The translations under genes were made by a program, and so were the position numbers. A stretch of DNA of 64,000 nucleotides from positions 21,705 through 85,704 of the forward strand of contig JBHJHD010000040.1 in assembly GCA_050331115.1 (NCBI GenBank), written 5' to 3'. Below the pieces are notes generated by a model. It worked only from the letters and a program-made list of their open reading frames with translations, searched no databases and was not told the origin of the DNA. Shown one piece after another: positions 52,372 to 61,200 of the stretch (within the stretch, counting starts at the first letter, position 1; each line of letters starts with the position of its first letter). The DNA comes from JBCCAG01 sp050331115 (GTDB taxonomy: Bacteria > Cyanobacteriota > Cyanobacteriia > CAKZMO01).

Positions 52372-54006
52372 CTTCTCGACCTTCCACAGCAGGAACTGCT
52401 GCGTAGGCTCCACGCTCACGTTCTCTACCCCGTCCTGGGCAAACACGTAGTCCTTGTTCTGCCACAGCGGGATGTAGGGCACATCTTCCGCTAAAATGTC
52501 CTGCAGCTCCACAAAGTACTCCGCGCGCACCTCCGGGTCCGTCTCGGCCCGCTCCTTCTCAATCAGCTCATTGGCGCGATCGCTGTAGTAGAACGAGCGA
52601 TTGGCCCCTTCCTCACAGCCTGCCTCCTCAGAGCCAGTCTTGCACTCCATAAACGGCTGAATGAAGTTGTCGGCGTCGTAGAAGTCGGGGTACCAGTTGA
52701 GCAAGAAAGTGGGGTAGATGCCTTCGTCCAGGTTAGGCCAGGCGGTCGCCCCCTCCACGTCTTTGACCTGCAGATCTACCAAGCCCGGCAGCTGCTGCTC
52801 AAAGGAGGCCTCCAGGGTCGTGGCCACTAGATTGCGGTCAGTGGATGCGGAGGGATACCACACTTCTAGCGTCAGCGGATTGTCCTCGCTGTAGCCCGCT
52901 GCTTCCAAGAGCTGACGCGCTTTTTCGGCGTTGCCGTCGCCGTACGCCTCTTTGAATACGGGCTTATAGACGTCGAAACTGGTTGGAACGAGACTGTAGA
53001 GCGGCTCGGCCTGCCCCTTAAACACCCGCTCGCTCAGCAGCGGCCGGTCTACCAGGGCGGCGATTGCCTGCCGGACGTTGACGTCGTCTAGGGGCGGCAG
53101 ATTTTGGTTCAGCAGCATGTAGTTGACCACGGTCGTACCGGCCTCGATCACTCGCCAATTGGCGGAGGAAGCCTCTTCCTCAAGGGCCGCAATTTGATCT
53201 GGGTCAAGGGTTTGGTAGGCGATGTCCATCTCCTGGGTGCGGAAGGCGTTGTAGAGATTGGCCGCGCTGCTGAAGAGCCGAATGTCGTAGCCTTCGTTGG
53301 CCGGCGACTCGCCCCAGTAGTCTTCGAAGACGTCTAGGCGAACGGTATCAGGGGTGAGCTCCGCGAGCTTGTAGGGGCCGGTACCGATGAAAGTATCGGG
53401 CTGGAAGACGCCCTCGCTGATGGTGTAGCTGTCCATGGGGACGGGGGTGGTGCCCCAGAAGGTGAGCAGGGCGGTGAAGGCGGCAAAGGGAGAGTCGAGG
53501 GCAATAGTAATTTCGTAGTCTCCCGTGGCTTCTACAGACTCCACCTTTTCAGAGAGCAGGAAGGAGGGACCGCCGCCGTTTTGGATAAACCGCTGCAGGG
53601 AGAACGCCATCACCTCGGCGTTAAAGGGGCTGCCGTCGTGGAAGGTTACCCCCTCCCGCACGGGAATGGTGTAGGTGAGGCCGTCTTCGCTAATGGTGGG
53701 CAGCTCGGTGGCCAGCTGAGGCACAATCTCCGTGCCGCCGGTTTCATAGGTGTAGAGGCGATCGCCCATGTTGTACAGCAGGATGCCGGGAAAAATTCGG
53801 TAGGCGTCGGCCGGGTCGATGGTGTCTACCTTTTGCGTTGTGCCCATGGTTAGCCGCCCCCCGGACGAGGCCGCTGCGGTCTCCTCTGGCGCTGATGCGC
53901 TCGAATCACCCTCCTGCGGTCCAGCACAGCTGATGACTAGTGCTGCACAGAGGCAAGCCGTTCCAATAAAGCGTACCAGCGATCGCCATTGACTAAATTT
54001 GCTCAT
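52369..54006 (-). CDS. ABC transporter substrate-binding lipoprotein, peptide/nickel (SBP_bac_5) type
   Basis: A 545-residue periplasmic lipoprotein. A signal with lipobox LVISC (Cys about 27) is followed by a SBP family 5 domain. Typical segments are TIDPADAYRIFPGILLYNMG, FIGTGPYKLAELTPDTVRLD, EDYWGESPANEGYDIRLFSS and DVPYIPLWQNKDYVFAQDG. It would deliver oligopeptides or a similar ligand to an ABC permease. No permease or ATPase gene is next to it. Its stop codon is supplied by repeat family D. Confidence 0.9.
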   Translation of the reverse strand: MSKFSQWRSLVRFIGTACLCAALVISCAGPQEGDSSASAPEETAAASSGGRLTMGTTQKVDTIDPADAYRIFPGILLYNMGDRLYTYETGGTEIVPQLATELPTISEDGLTYTIPVREGVTFHDGSPFNAEVMAFSLQRFIQNGGGPSFLLSEKVESVEATGDYEITIALDSPFAAFTALLTFWGTTPVPMDSYTISEGVFQPDTFIGTGPYKLAELTPDTVRLDVFEDYWGESPANEGYDIRLFSSAANLYNAFRTQEMDIAYQTLDPDQIAALEEEASSANWRVIEAGTTVVNYMLLNQNLPPLDDVNVRQAIAALVDRPLLSERVFKGQAEPLYSLVPTSFDVYKPVFKEAYGDGNAEKARQLLEAAGYSEDNPLTLEVWYPSASTDRNLVATTLEASFEQQLPGLVDLQVKDVEGATAWPNLDEGIYPTFLLNWYPDFYDADNFIQPFMECKTGSEEAGCEEGANRSFYYSDRANELIEKERAETDPEVRAEYFVELQDILAEDVPYIPLWQNKDYVFAQDGVENVSVEPTQQFLLWKVEK

Positions 54007-54397
54007 GATCTCTTACGCCTCTCTAGAGCGAGTTTCGGATCTCCCGGCCGATGTTCAACATCTACTGGCCGACTTGCCAACCCGTCGGCTTGCCAATCAA
54101 AACAGCCCAAACATAATACACCCTTAACCCAGAATTTAATCAATTTTTAGCAGCAGTGCGCCGCCTGCCGCGACAGCATTCCACCCCCCTTTACTACTGT
54201 GATCTGTGCTACAAGTAGTTGCCAAATTCGAAAAACCAGATTAGATTTGCATATTGACTTCACTTACTTAATACAAGCGGCGATCTAAACTTGAAAAGTA
54301 AAGCTTTCTTGATTAAAAATTGCCATAATTAAAGCAGGAGCGAAAAACGCCTTGCAAAAATAAGAAAAGCAGCTTAAAATCTAACTAAAGAAGGTTT
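54007..54397. other. Intergenic region, 391 bp, between divergent transporter and Lrp genes
   Basis: AT-rich toward the right end (54230-54390). It must contain the promoters of both genes; an Lrp-family protein often represses its own gene, and AT-rich stretches would suit it. I see no clear operator symmetry and no ORF. Confidence 0.4.
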
Positions 54398-54871
54398 ATG
54401 GAGATAAACGAGACTGATTCTAAGGCGATTCGCCATTTGATGGAGCAGGGACGGATCACTTGGTCTGAGCTAGCGGGCATGCTAGAGCTATCCGCTCCGG
54501 CTACGGCAGACCGCGTACGGCGTCTTGAAGAGCGGCAGGTGATCACGGGCTACGCGGCGCTCGTTGATCCTGAGGCGATCGGCTGTGCCCTGACGGCGTT
54601 CATCTCCATTCGATTGGAGAAGCCCAAGCATCAAGGGCCGTTTCTGAAGAAAGTCGAGTCTCTGGCAGAGGTGCAGGAGTGCCACCACGTTACGGGGGAC
54701 GACGACTACCTGCTTAAGATCCGCTGCAGCAATGCCAAAGATCTAGAGCGACTGGTGAACGAAGAGATTAAGGGCGTGACCGGCGTCTCTCGGACTAGCA
54801 CCATGATTGCGCTATCGACTATGAAGGAGACCCCTGTACTGCCCGTGAAGGTAGATCGCACGTCAGGATAA
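54398..54871 (+). CDS. Lrp/AsnC-family transcriptional regulator
   Basis: A 157-residue Lrp/AsnC regulator. The winged helix-turn-helix comes first (AIRHLMEQGRITWSELAGML, LSAPATADRVRRLEE), followed by the RAM ligand-binding domain (CALTAFISIRLEKPKHQGPF, VTGDDDYLLKIRCSNAKDLE). Amino acids are the usual effectors. It is divergent from the peptide-binding lipoprotein gene and may control it (inference). An AAAGAAGG motif lies about nine bases before the ATG. Confidence 0.93.
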   Translation: MEINETDSKAIRHLMEQGRITWSELAGMLELSAPATADRVRRLEERQVITGYAALVDPEAIGCALTAFISIRLEKPKHQGPFLKKVESLAEVQECHHVTGDDDYLLKIRCSNAKDLERLVNEEIKGVTGVSRTSTMIALSTMKETPVLPVKVDRTSG

Positions 54872-54946
54872 ACGCGCACGCCAAGATAAGCTGACTCGGC
54901 CCGGCCAGCATCTTGGCCTGATTCGCGTCAGGCATCCTCCTTACGC

Positions 54947-55267
54947 CTAGTCCTCAATCACAACCGATTCGTAGGATAGGCAGCCCTGGCAAGGCCCCAT
55001 GGGGTTGACAGCGCAGCGCAGGTAGCCTGAGCGGGCGTTAAAGCGGCAGGAGATATTGCCGATAACGGGGCCCAGCCCCTGGATGTATCGGCGCTCGGGC
55101 TGGGCTGGGAGCCTGGCCAGCCGCTGAAGGCGATCGGGAGCCGGTGGCTGGCGCTGTAGCCAACGCGGCGAGGCTGCTGCTGCGTCTGTCCATTGGATGA
55201 GCCACCAAGAGACAAGGGCGGGCAGCAGTCCTAGAATCATAATGATTGCGCAGCTCAATACGACCAC
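54947..55267 (-). CDS. DUF6464 family protein
   Basis: A 106-residue protein with one N-terminal membrane segment (SCAIIMILGLLPALVSWWLI). The C-terminal YIQGLGPVIGNISCRFNARS, GYLRCAVNPMGPCQGC segment matches DUF6464, a family confined to cyanobacteria. Four cysteines suggest a small metal or redox site. The function is unknown. It is separated from both neighbours by more than 70 bases. Confidence 0.8.
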   Translation of the reverse strand: MVVLSCAIIMILGLLPALVSWWLIQWTDAAAASPRWLQRQPPAPDRLQRLARLPAQPERRYIQGLGPVIGNISCRFNARSGYLRCAVNPMGPCQGCLSYESVVIED

Positions 55268-55524
55268 GATTGACTTACTCAGATATGAACTACGGAGCCC
55301 TGCTAGAGGCTGATCTAAAAAATGGCGATCGCTGGGCTATTTTCGAGCCATAGCCGCGCTCACTTATTTTCCTTTTCTCTAGTATTGCCCAGGTTAGCGC
55401 CGAGCGGCGAGTCCTCAAGAGCCGCTTAGCCTTCACAAATTGGCAGCCCTAGCTTCAGATAAAGTCATTCTGATTGATCTGACTAGATTGATCTGGCTAG
55501 ACAGGGTGGCAGTGAATTTTTTGT

Positions 55525-57162
55525 CTACTGAGGCTGGCTAAATTTGGGCGTAGCGAACAACACTTTTAGGGCGATCGCCTGGGCAGCGGGCATCTGGCCG
55601 TAGGTAAAGACACCGGGCAGGGTGGCGGGCAAGGAATCCCGCACCCGCCGCCAGCTGTAGGGGCTGCCGTAGACCACCACCGCCTGAAGCCGGGACTGGC
55701 TCACTAAACCCTGCCAGCGCTGGTCCAGCAGCTTGGCGCTGCCGCGAAACGGATTGCCCCTCACGAACAGCTGCAGGAGCACGGGAGCGTCGGCGGGGAT
55801 CTGGGGCAGCGGGCAGCGGGCATCGACAAGGTGCAGGGTGGTGTAGCCCTGCTGAGCAGGGCGGGTAACGGTGGGGGCCTGCCGGTCGAGGAAGTCGCAG
55901 GCCAAACAGTCGTCAATGACGATGACGTTGTGGCCACCCTGCACCGAGGGAGCCGGACCGCCCTGTCGCTCTAGGGACTGCTCTAGAATTTGGTCGACGG
56001 TGACGGCGGCGGCGGGCTGGGAAAGCTGCTCCCAAAGGTTCTTTGGTGTTGAGCTATCAGCAAGTGAGCCAGCAGGTTTAACACAGACCCGCGCTTTGCT
56101 GCGCCAAATCCGCTCCAGAGATTGGTGAATGCGCTCGGGGGCAATGCGGCCCGACTCGACGGCGACACACACCGCTTCCACCGCCTCTACCGGGTCCAGC
56201 GGCATCATCAGCACGTCGGCCCCCGCCTCGATCGCCATCACCGACGCTTCCCCCGTACCGTACTTCTGAGCGATCGCCCCCATCACCAGAGCATCGGTGA
56301 CGATGAGGCCGTCAAAGCCTAAATCTTGCCTAAGAACGCCAGTGAGAATCTTGGGCGAGAGGGTGGCGGGGCGCTGCGGGTCGAGGGCAGGCACCAGCAG
56401 GTGGGCGCTCATGACGCTGTCGACTCCGGCGGCAATGGCGGCCTCGAACGGGGGTAGCTCGATGGCCTCTAGGCGATCGCGGTCGTGGTGAATGGTGGGC
56501 AGCTCTAGGTGGGAGTCGATAGCGGTGTCGCCGTGGCCGGGAAAGTGCTTGGCGGCGGTGAGCACCGGATGGGTATGGGCACCTTCGACGAAGGCGACGG
56601 TCAGGGCCTCAACGGTGGCGGGGTCATCGCCGAAAGCCCGCACGTTGATTACCGGGTTGTCGGAGTTGTTGTTCACGTCCACTACCGGGGCCAGCACCCA
56701 GTTCAAGCCCAGGGCCAGCGCTTCGCGCGCCGTCACCGACCCCATGGTGCGGGCGTAGTCTTTGGCCTGCTGGAGGGTGCTGTGGGCGATCGCCCCAATC
56801 GCCATGGGTGGCGGAAACCAGGTCGCCCCCGCAAACCGCTGTCCTACCCCCTCTTCAATATCGGCCGTCAGCAGCAGGGGCACGGATGCCCAGCCCTGGA
56901 GCTGGGCGCAGCGCTGGGCCACCTCGGCAGCGGACCCACCCAGCAAAATCACGCCGCCAATGCCCAGGTCATTCACCCAGTGATGTAGGACGTCTTGGGG
57001 AGGCTCCCAGGCGGGGTAGGCAATTTGGTGGTCGAACAGGTGTCCCGAAGCGCGAGCCACGACTAGCTGGGCCACCTGCTGGCGTAAAGGGAGCGATGGT
57101 CCCTGGGGACCGGTCTTTGACCATCGCCAGTCGGGCAGCGCCGCGGATTGTCTATCTATCAA
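55525..57162 (-). CDS. Glycoside hydrolase family 3 (beta-N-acetylhexosaminidase-like)
   Basis: A 545-residue GH3 enzyme, NagZ-like, that cuts beta-linked N-acetylglucosamine from peptidoglycan fragments. VPLLLTADIEEGVGQRFAGA, AAKHFPGHGDTAIDSHLELP (the KHFPGHG motif) and DGLIVTDALVMGAIAQKYGT (nucleophile Asp) are present. A C-terminal domain of ~190 residues follows. The N-terminal WRWSKTGPQGPS is not family sequence and comes from a 38-bp repeat (57093-57130). It begins three bases after the rbfA stop. Confidence 0.92.
   Translation of the reverse strand: MIDRQSAALPDWRWSKTGPQGPSLPLRQQVAQLVVARASGHLFDHQIAYPAWEPPQDVLHHWVNDLGIGGVILLGGSAAEVAQRCAQLQGWASVPLLLTADIEEGVGQRFAGATWFPPPMAIGAIAHSTLQQAKDYARTMGSVTAREALALGLNWVLAPVVDVNNNSDNPVINVRAFGDDPATVEALTVAFVEGAHTHPVLTAAKHFPGHGDTAIDSHLELPTIHHDRDRLEAIELPPFEAAIAAGVDSVMSAHLLVPALDPQRPATLSPKILTGVLRQDLGFDGLIVTDALVMGAIAQKYGTGEASVMAIEAGADVLMMPLDPVEAVEAVCVAVESGRIAPERIHQSLERIWRSKARVCVKPAGSLADSSTPKNLWEQLSQPAAAVTVDQILEQSLERQGGPAPSVQGGHNVIVIDDCLACDFLDRQAPTVTRPAQQGYTTLHLVDARCPLPQIPADAPVLLQLFVRGNPFRGSAKLLDQRWQGLVSQSRLQAVVVYGSPYSWRRVRDSLPATLPGVFTYGQMPAAQAIALKVLFATPKFSQPQ
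57093..57130. repeat. 38-bp palindromic repeat family E, copy 1, inside GH3 coding sequence
   Basis: GCGATGGTC and GACCATCGC are 9-bp inverted arms. The element differs at one base of 38 from 59185-59222, and an inner GGTCCC/GGGACC pair adds a second stem here. It contributes an in-frame insertion near residue 13 of the GH3 protein. Confidence 0.85.
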
Positions 57163-57165
57163 TTG

Positions 57166-57636
57166 CTAGTCCTCGGCAGCGGGAATGCCGTCAGATTCTA
57201 GCGCTGCCGCTTGTCCTTCACCCTCGCCTAATTCGAGTTCTGGCTCACCGTCTGACTCGCCCTCCAGCTCGCTATCGGGCTTACGGTCGCGGCTCAGCTG
57301 ATTGATCAACGAAATAATGCGGGTCCCTTCCTCAAGGCCCCGGTCTTCAACGAACATAATTTCTGGGGTGCGGCGCAGGCGAATTCGTCGCCCTAATTCG
57401 CCCCGCACATAGCCCGTAGCGGCCCTCAGCCCCTCCATCGTTTCGTCTTTGGCGTCGTCGGTGCCGTAAATGCTGACGAAGACCTTGGCGTGCTGCAAGT
57501 CGCCCGACACGTTGACGTTGGTGACGCTCACCATCCCCGCCCCGACGCGATCGTCTTTGATGTCAGAGAACAGCATCTGACTGACCTCGCGCCTGATCGA
57601 TTCTGCAACCCGAGCAACTCGGCGATTGGTAGCCAT
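57166..57636 (-). CDS. rbfA: Ribosome-binding factor A
   Basis: A 156-residue protein of the RbfA family, needed for 30S subunit maturation and cold adaptation. RRVARVAESIRREVSQMLF opens the KH-like domain, followed by GAGMVSVTNVNVSGDLQHAK and VFVSIYGTDD. The family core ends near residue 120, and an acidic tail (EGESDGEPELELGEGEG) follows. ATG at 57636 is chosen because GGAGGG stands about five bases upstream. It lies between the DUF751 and GH3 genes in a compact operon. Confidence 0.95.
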   Translation of the reverse strand: MATNRRVARVAESIRREVSQMLFSDIKDDRVGAGMVSVTNVNVSGDLQHAKVFVSIYGTDDAKDETMEGLRAATGYVRGELGRRIRLRRTPEIMFVEDRGLEEGTRIISLINQLSRDRKPDSELEGESDGEPELELGEGEGQAAALESDGIPAAED

Positions 57637-57678
57637 GATGGCCCTCCTCAAATAAAACAACAGCTAGCAAACGGATGG

Positions 57679-57891
57679 CTAAGGCACAGGAGACCCATTG
57701 AGTCCTAGCATGGCCTGCAGCGTCAGCGCAATAAACGCCAGGAACGACACCGCCAAGCCAATCAGCGGGATGGCTGTGATGGGGCGCTTGAGTAGCGGAA
57801 GCAGGGGCTTAATGTAGGTATATAGGGTGCCCAGGGTAAAGGAAATGAAGTAGCGGGGGTAGCGAAGGAGATTTTCCCAGAATTCTTCCAT
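57679..57891 (-). CDS. DUF751 family (Ycf33-like) small membrane protein
   Basis: A 70-residue protein with two membrane segments (RYFISFTLGTLYTYIKPLL, and PLIGLAVSFLAFIALTLQAML) after the conserved FWENLLRYPRY start. This is the DUF751 pattern found in cyanobacteria and plastids. The function is unknown. rbfA follows 42 bases later and GH3 after that, a gene order conserved in many cyanobacteria (from memory). Confidence 0.83.
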   Translation of the reverse strand: MEEFWENLLRYPRYFISFTLGTLYTYIKPLLPLLKRPITAIPLIGLAVSFLAFIALTLQAMLGLNGSPVP

Positions 57892-58044
57892 GGCGATGTT
57901 GAAGGCAAGTTGTTAAAAGAAGGGTCTAGCCCAGTGAAACCCTGATCCATTCTAAAAGAGATAGGGGTATTTCGGATTGAGTCCTGCCTCGCAGCCGTGG
58001 GAACCGCTACACTAAACAGTAAGGAATTTAACAAAACATTAACC

Positions 58045-59226
58045 ATGCGCCGGGCACAGGAACTCGATAAGGCCCTCAACGCCGCCCTCAGCGGTCAGGA
58101 CATCAGCGAGGCGGATGCCGTGCTGATGTTGATGCAGACCGACGCGGGGGCGCTGACCGCAATTCAGCAGGCGGCGGACCAGCTTCGTCAGCAGCTCGTG
58201 GGCGACACGGTGACCTACGTCATCAACCACAACATCAACTTTACGAATATTTGCGAGCAGCACTGCAGCTTTTGCGCCTTCCGGCGGGATGAGGGCAGCG
58301 AGGGGGCCTATTGGCTAGACGAGGCCACCATCCTCGGCAAGGCGGCGAACGCGGTAGCGCTGGGGGCAACGGAGATCTGCATGCAGGGGGGCCTGCACGT
58401 GGGCGCAAAGCGGGACGGCACCTCCCTGGGCTATTACACCAGGCTAATCGAAAGCATCAAAGCCCAGTTCCCCGCGCTGCACCTGCACGCCTTTTCGCCG
58501 CAGGAGGTGCAGTTCATCGCTCGGGAAGACGGGCTGAGCTACAAGGCGGTGATCGAGGCGCTGCGGGACGCTGGGGTCGGCTCCATGCCGGGCACTGCTG
58601 CAGAAGTGCTGGACGACGCGGTGCGGCGGGTGCTGTGCCCCGAGAAGATCAGCGCCGCCACCTGGCTAGAGATCGTGGAAGCGACCCACCGCTGCGGCCT
58701 GCCCACCACCAGCACCATGCTCTCAGGCCACATCGAGACGCCCGAACAGCAGGTGAGGCATCTGGCTCAGCTGCGATCGCTGCAGCAGCGGGCCGTAGAA
58801 CACATGGATAGGGGCATTACCGAGTTTATCCTGCTGCCCTTCGTGGGTCAGGAGGCCCCAAAGCCTCTCCGCCGACGGGTGGGCCACGACCAGCCAGTGC
58901 TGGCTGACGCCCTGCACCTGATGGCGGTGGCGCGGCTGTTCCTAGGCGAGTGGATCGCCAACCACCAGCCCAGCTGGGTGAAGCTGGGGCTGGGCGGGGC
59001 GACGGAGGCGCTGCGCTGGGGCTGCAATGACATCGGCGGCACCCTGATGGAGGAGCACATTACGTCGATGGCGGGGGCTAAGGGGGGCACCTGTATGAGT
59101 GAGGAGCAGCTGCGGGAGGCGATCGCGTCTTTGGGGCGTCCGGCACAGCAGCGGGACACGCTGTATGGGCCAGTTGCGGTGGAGGCGATGGTCCCTGGGG
59201 ATCGGTCTTTGACCATCGCCAGCTAA
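58045..59226 (+). CDS. cofH: 7,8-didemethyl-8-hydroxy-5-deazariboflavin synthase subunit CofH
   Basis: A 393-residue radical SAM enzyme. With CofG it joins tyrosine and the ribityl-uracil precursor into F0 (8-HDF). The cluster motif CEQHCSFC (Cys70, 74 and 77) follows NHNINFTNI. TEICMQGGLHVGA, HLHAFSPQEVQFIAREDGLS and the C-terminal DIGGTLMEEHITSMAG match the family. In cyanobacteria F0 is the photolyase antenna. The ATG at 58045 is preferred over GTG 57997. The last ~15 residues (EAMVPGDRSLTIAS) come from repeat E. Confidence 0.93.
   Translation: MRRAQELDKALNAALSGQDISEADAVLMLMQTDAGALTAIQQAADQLRQQLVGDTVTYVINHNINFTNICEQHCSFCAFRRDEGSEGAYWLDEATILGKAANAVALGATEICMQGGLHVGAKRDGTSLGYYTRLIESIKAQFPALHLHAFSPQEVQFIAREDGLSYKAVIEALRDAGVGSMPGTAAEVLDDAVRRVLCPEKISAATWLEIVEATHRCGLPTTSTMLSGHIETPEQQVRHLAQLRSLQQRAVEHMDRGITEFILLPFVGQEAPKPLRRRVGHDQPVLADALHLMAVARLFLGEWIANHQPSWVKLGLGGATEALRWGCNDIGGTLMEEHITSMAGAKGGTCMSEEQLREAIASLGRPAQQRDTLYGPVAVEAMVPGDRSLTIAS
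59185..59222. repeat. 38-bp palindromic repeat family E, copy 2, at the cofH 3' end
   Basis: It matches 57093-57130 at 37 of 38 positions (GCGATGGTC ... GACCATCGC arms). The reading frame crosses it and stops immediately after, so it supplies the C-terminal tail of CofH. Both copies lie in the same orientation relative to the window, and the genes are on opposite strands. Confidence 0.85.
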
Positions 59227-59452
59227 TACCGTATCCAGCGTAGGGCCCCCTCCCGCCCCCCTTATACGAGGAGGGTGCCAAGGCGGGAGGATCGCGAGAC
59301 GCATAAGGAATCTTCTGTGTACTTTATTTGCGCAAGTTTAACTGACGCACCGGGGATACCTCCTCAAGTGTGGCGATCGCCCTGCTCTCTTCTTGAGCAG
59401 ATGATATAACGGGCGTATGTTTGTGTTGCTGCGAGCTGTTGCACAGAGAGCT

Positions 59453-59743
59453 ATGGCCGACATTTTGATTGAAGTCCAGGGCGGCGATGCTGTTGCCGCC
59501 ACCGAGGAGATGATGGCTATTGAGGGCCTCTCCGGAACCTATGAGGTGGAGGGTGAAGACGAGAAGGAAGGCGTGCTGGTGACCATTGCCACCATCGTTA
59601 CCATTGTGGGCGGCACGATGGCCATTGCTAAGGAGCTATATCAGTGGTACCGGGCGGCGAAGGCCAAGTCCGTCAGCCCCTCAGCCCGCAATCATAAATT
59701 CCTACAACATCACATCACCCAGCCGCAGCTTGAGCGTTGCTGA
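59453..59743 (+). CDS. Small protein resembling effector-associated constant components, probably truncated
   Basis: A 96-residue protein. MADILIEVQGGDAVAATEEM, AIEGLSGTYEVEGEDEKEGV and a hydrophobic LVTIATIVTIVGGTMAIAKE segment with YQWYRAAKAK look like the small constant subunits described near NTPase/CHAT conflict systems (EACC1-like). The family resemblance is from memory and moderate. After AAKAK the normal tail appears lost to a frameshift or deletion (SVSPSARNHKF...). The ATG at 59453 is preferred over 59417. No effector gene follows. Confidence 0.5.
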   Translation: MADILIEVQGGDAVAATEEMMAIEGLSGTYEVEGEDEKEGVLVTIATIVTIVGGTMAIAKELYQWYRAAKAKSVSPSARNHKFLQHHITQPQLERC

Positions 59744-60023
59744 CGGCGTCTTGCTGAGCATTGGGGAATGTCGTCACGGCGTTGGCCTCAAAAAAACAAG
59801 CCGTGCAGCCTCAGGAGCTGCCCGCTTTGTCAGGCTATTTATGCTTGGTTTATCAGGCGACTTGGTTGTGCCCCACCGGAGGTTGCGATCGCGCCGGCAA
59901 CCGTAAATAAGGACGCCCTGCCCGTTTTAGCTTCAACTTCGCTGGGCCGATGCGATCGCCAAACTGTGCGGTGCATCTCATCACGCGCACCGCGGATACT
60001 AAACGATACTGATATAAATCTCC
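59744..60023. other. Region without a recognised gene, about 280 bp
   Basis: It follows the small conflict-type gene. Frames at 59586-59906 and 59768-60169 are open but carry no family features, though LLSIGECRHGVGL reads like part of a protein. This is likely decayed downstream coding sequence; nothing firmer can be said. Confidence 0.35.
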
Positions 60024-60626
60024 CTACGGCATCAGGTCATCAAACCGCAGCGTCAGCCCCGGAAAAACATCAGACGCAACTGCCTCCCCTAACCGATACT
60101 GCCGCTGCCCATACTGCTCTCCCTGCAGCTGGCACACCGTCAGCGTTGGCTGCTTTGGCTTACCAATAAACGCCAGCCCACCCAGCCCTCGAAAATCAAC
60201 AATCCAATATTCCGCAACGCCCAGAAACGCATACTCCTCCACTTTACGGGCATAGTCATCCTGCCAATTGGTACTTACCACCTCCGCCACAAATTGAATA
60301 GCCCTGCCGCTGGTAATGATAGGCTGCTTTTGCCATAAAGGTTCGGCAGCAAGCGCCGCCTCATCTAAAACAATCACGTCAGGCCGTAGGGCAGTGGCAT
60401 CCGTATTGGGCGGGCGAATTAGACAGTTTTTGGGAACGGTCCACTTTAGGTTGAGGCGCAAAATCTCAGCAAATAGCCGCCCCGACAGCTTGCCTGCAAC
60501 AGATTCGTGAGGGCCAGTCGGTTCCATGTCACGCAGTTCACCATCAATCAGCTCGTAGCGTGGGTCATCGCCGTAGCGCACGACGAACTCGTCAAACGAG
60601 AGCAGTCTTTGTGATGTATACGTCAT
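60024..60626 (-). CDS. Uma2-family (DUF820) restriction-endonuclease-fold protein
   Basis: A 200-residue Uma2 protein. LLSFDEFVVRYGDDPRYELI, DGELRDMEPTGPHESVAGKL is the N-terminal core with the D-G-E motif. RPDVIVLDEAALAAEPLW and FVAEVVSTNWQDDYARKVEE provide the PD..(E)V and K motifs, and YAFLGVAEYWIVDFRGLGG the C-terminal core. It looks complete and should fold. Its cellular function is unknown. It stands alone between the small conflict-type gene and the DUF411 gene. Confidence 0.9.
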   Translation of the reverse strand: MTYTSQRLLSFDEFVVRYGDDPRYELIDGELRDMEPTGPHESVAGKLSGRLFAEILRLNLKWTVPKNCLIRPPNTDATALRPDVIVLDEAALAAEPLWQKQPIITSGRAIQFVAEVVSTNWQDDYARKVEEYAFLGVAEYWIVDFRGLGGLAFIGKPKQPTLTVCQLQGEQYGQRQYRLGEAVASDVFPGLTLRFDDLMP

Positions 60627-60706
60627 CTGCCACAGCTCATAACCGCCATAACGAGCATAGCGCTAGTAAACCAAGTGCCGCAAAACCCAAAGATGCCGCG
60701 TAAAAA

Positions 60707-61183
60707 CTAATGAGCTGCAAACACAGCAGCTCTCCCCCCATCCGCAAACGAAAACACCCGGTAGGAGTCAACGCGATCGCCCATCTCCATCCCCGGAGAC
60801 CCCACCGGCATTCCCGGTGCCGCAATCCCCCGTACTTTAGGGCGCTCCGCCAGTAGCCGCCGCACATCCGCCGCAGGCACGTGCCCCTCAATCACGTAGC
60901 CATCTACCACCGCCGTATGGCACGACTCCATCGCCTCCGGAACGCCATACCGCCGCTTCACCGCCGCCATCGCATCGGTCACATTATCCCGAATCTGAAA
61001 GCCCGCCGCTTCCATATGCTCTATCCACGCCTTGCAGCAGCCACAGGTGGGGCTACGAAAAACGGTCACCACCTTGGCCGCGAGTGAGTCTGCGCGCGCT
61101 GCCCTTGGCCCAGCTACCGCGCCGCCCAACAGGCCAGCGGCGGCACCCAGAGCAAATCGAGACAGCAACACCCGACGATGCAT
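60707..61183 (-). CDS. DUF411 metal-binding protein with Tat-type signal
   Basis: A 158-residue exported protein. A twin-arginine signal (MHRRVLLSRFALGAAAGLL, up to about ARAD) is followed by the DUF411 fold. SPTCGCCKAWIEHMEAAGFQ carries the metal-binding CGCC motif, and SCHTAVVDGYVIEGHVPAAD and IAAPGMPVGSPGMEMGDRVD complete it. DUF411 proteins are linked to copper and other metals. It starts 18 bases after the pdhB stop, so it could be read with pdhB. Confidence 0.9.
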   Translation of the reverse strand: MHRRVLLSRFALGAAAGLLGGAVAGPRAARADSLAAKVVTVFRSPTCGCCKAWIEHMEAAGFQIRDNVTDAMAAVKRRYGVPEAMESCHTAVVDGYVIEGHVPAADVRRLLAERPKVRGIAAPGMPVGSPGMEMGDRVDSYRVFSFADGGRAAVFAAH

Positions 61184-61200
61184 ATAAAACCCTCTCGTTC

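Noticed and set aside
57997..58044. An upstream GTG start for cofH
   Set aside because: Residues before the ATG at 58045 have no family similarity.
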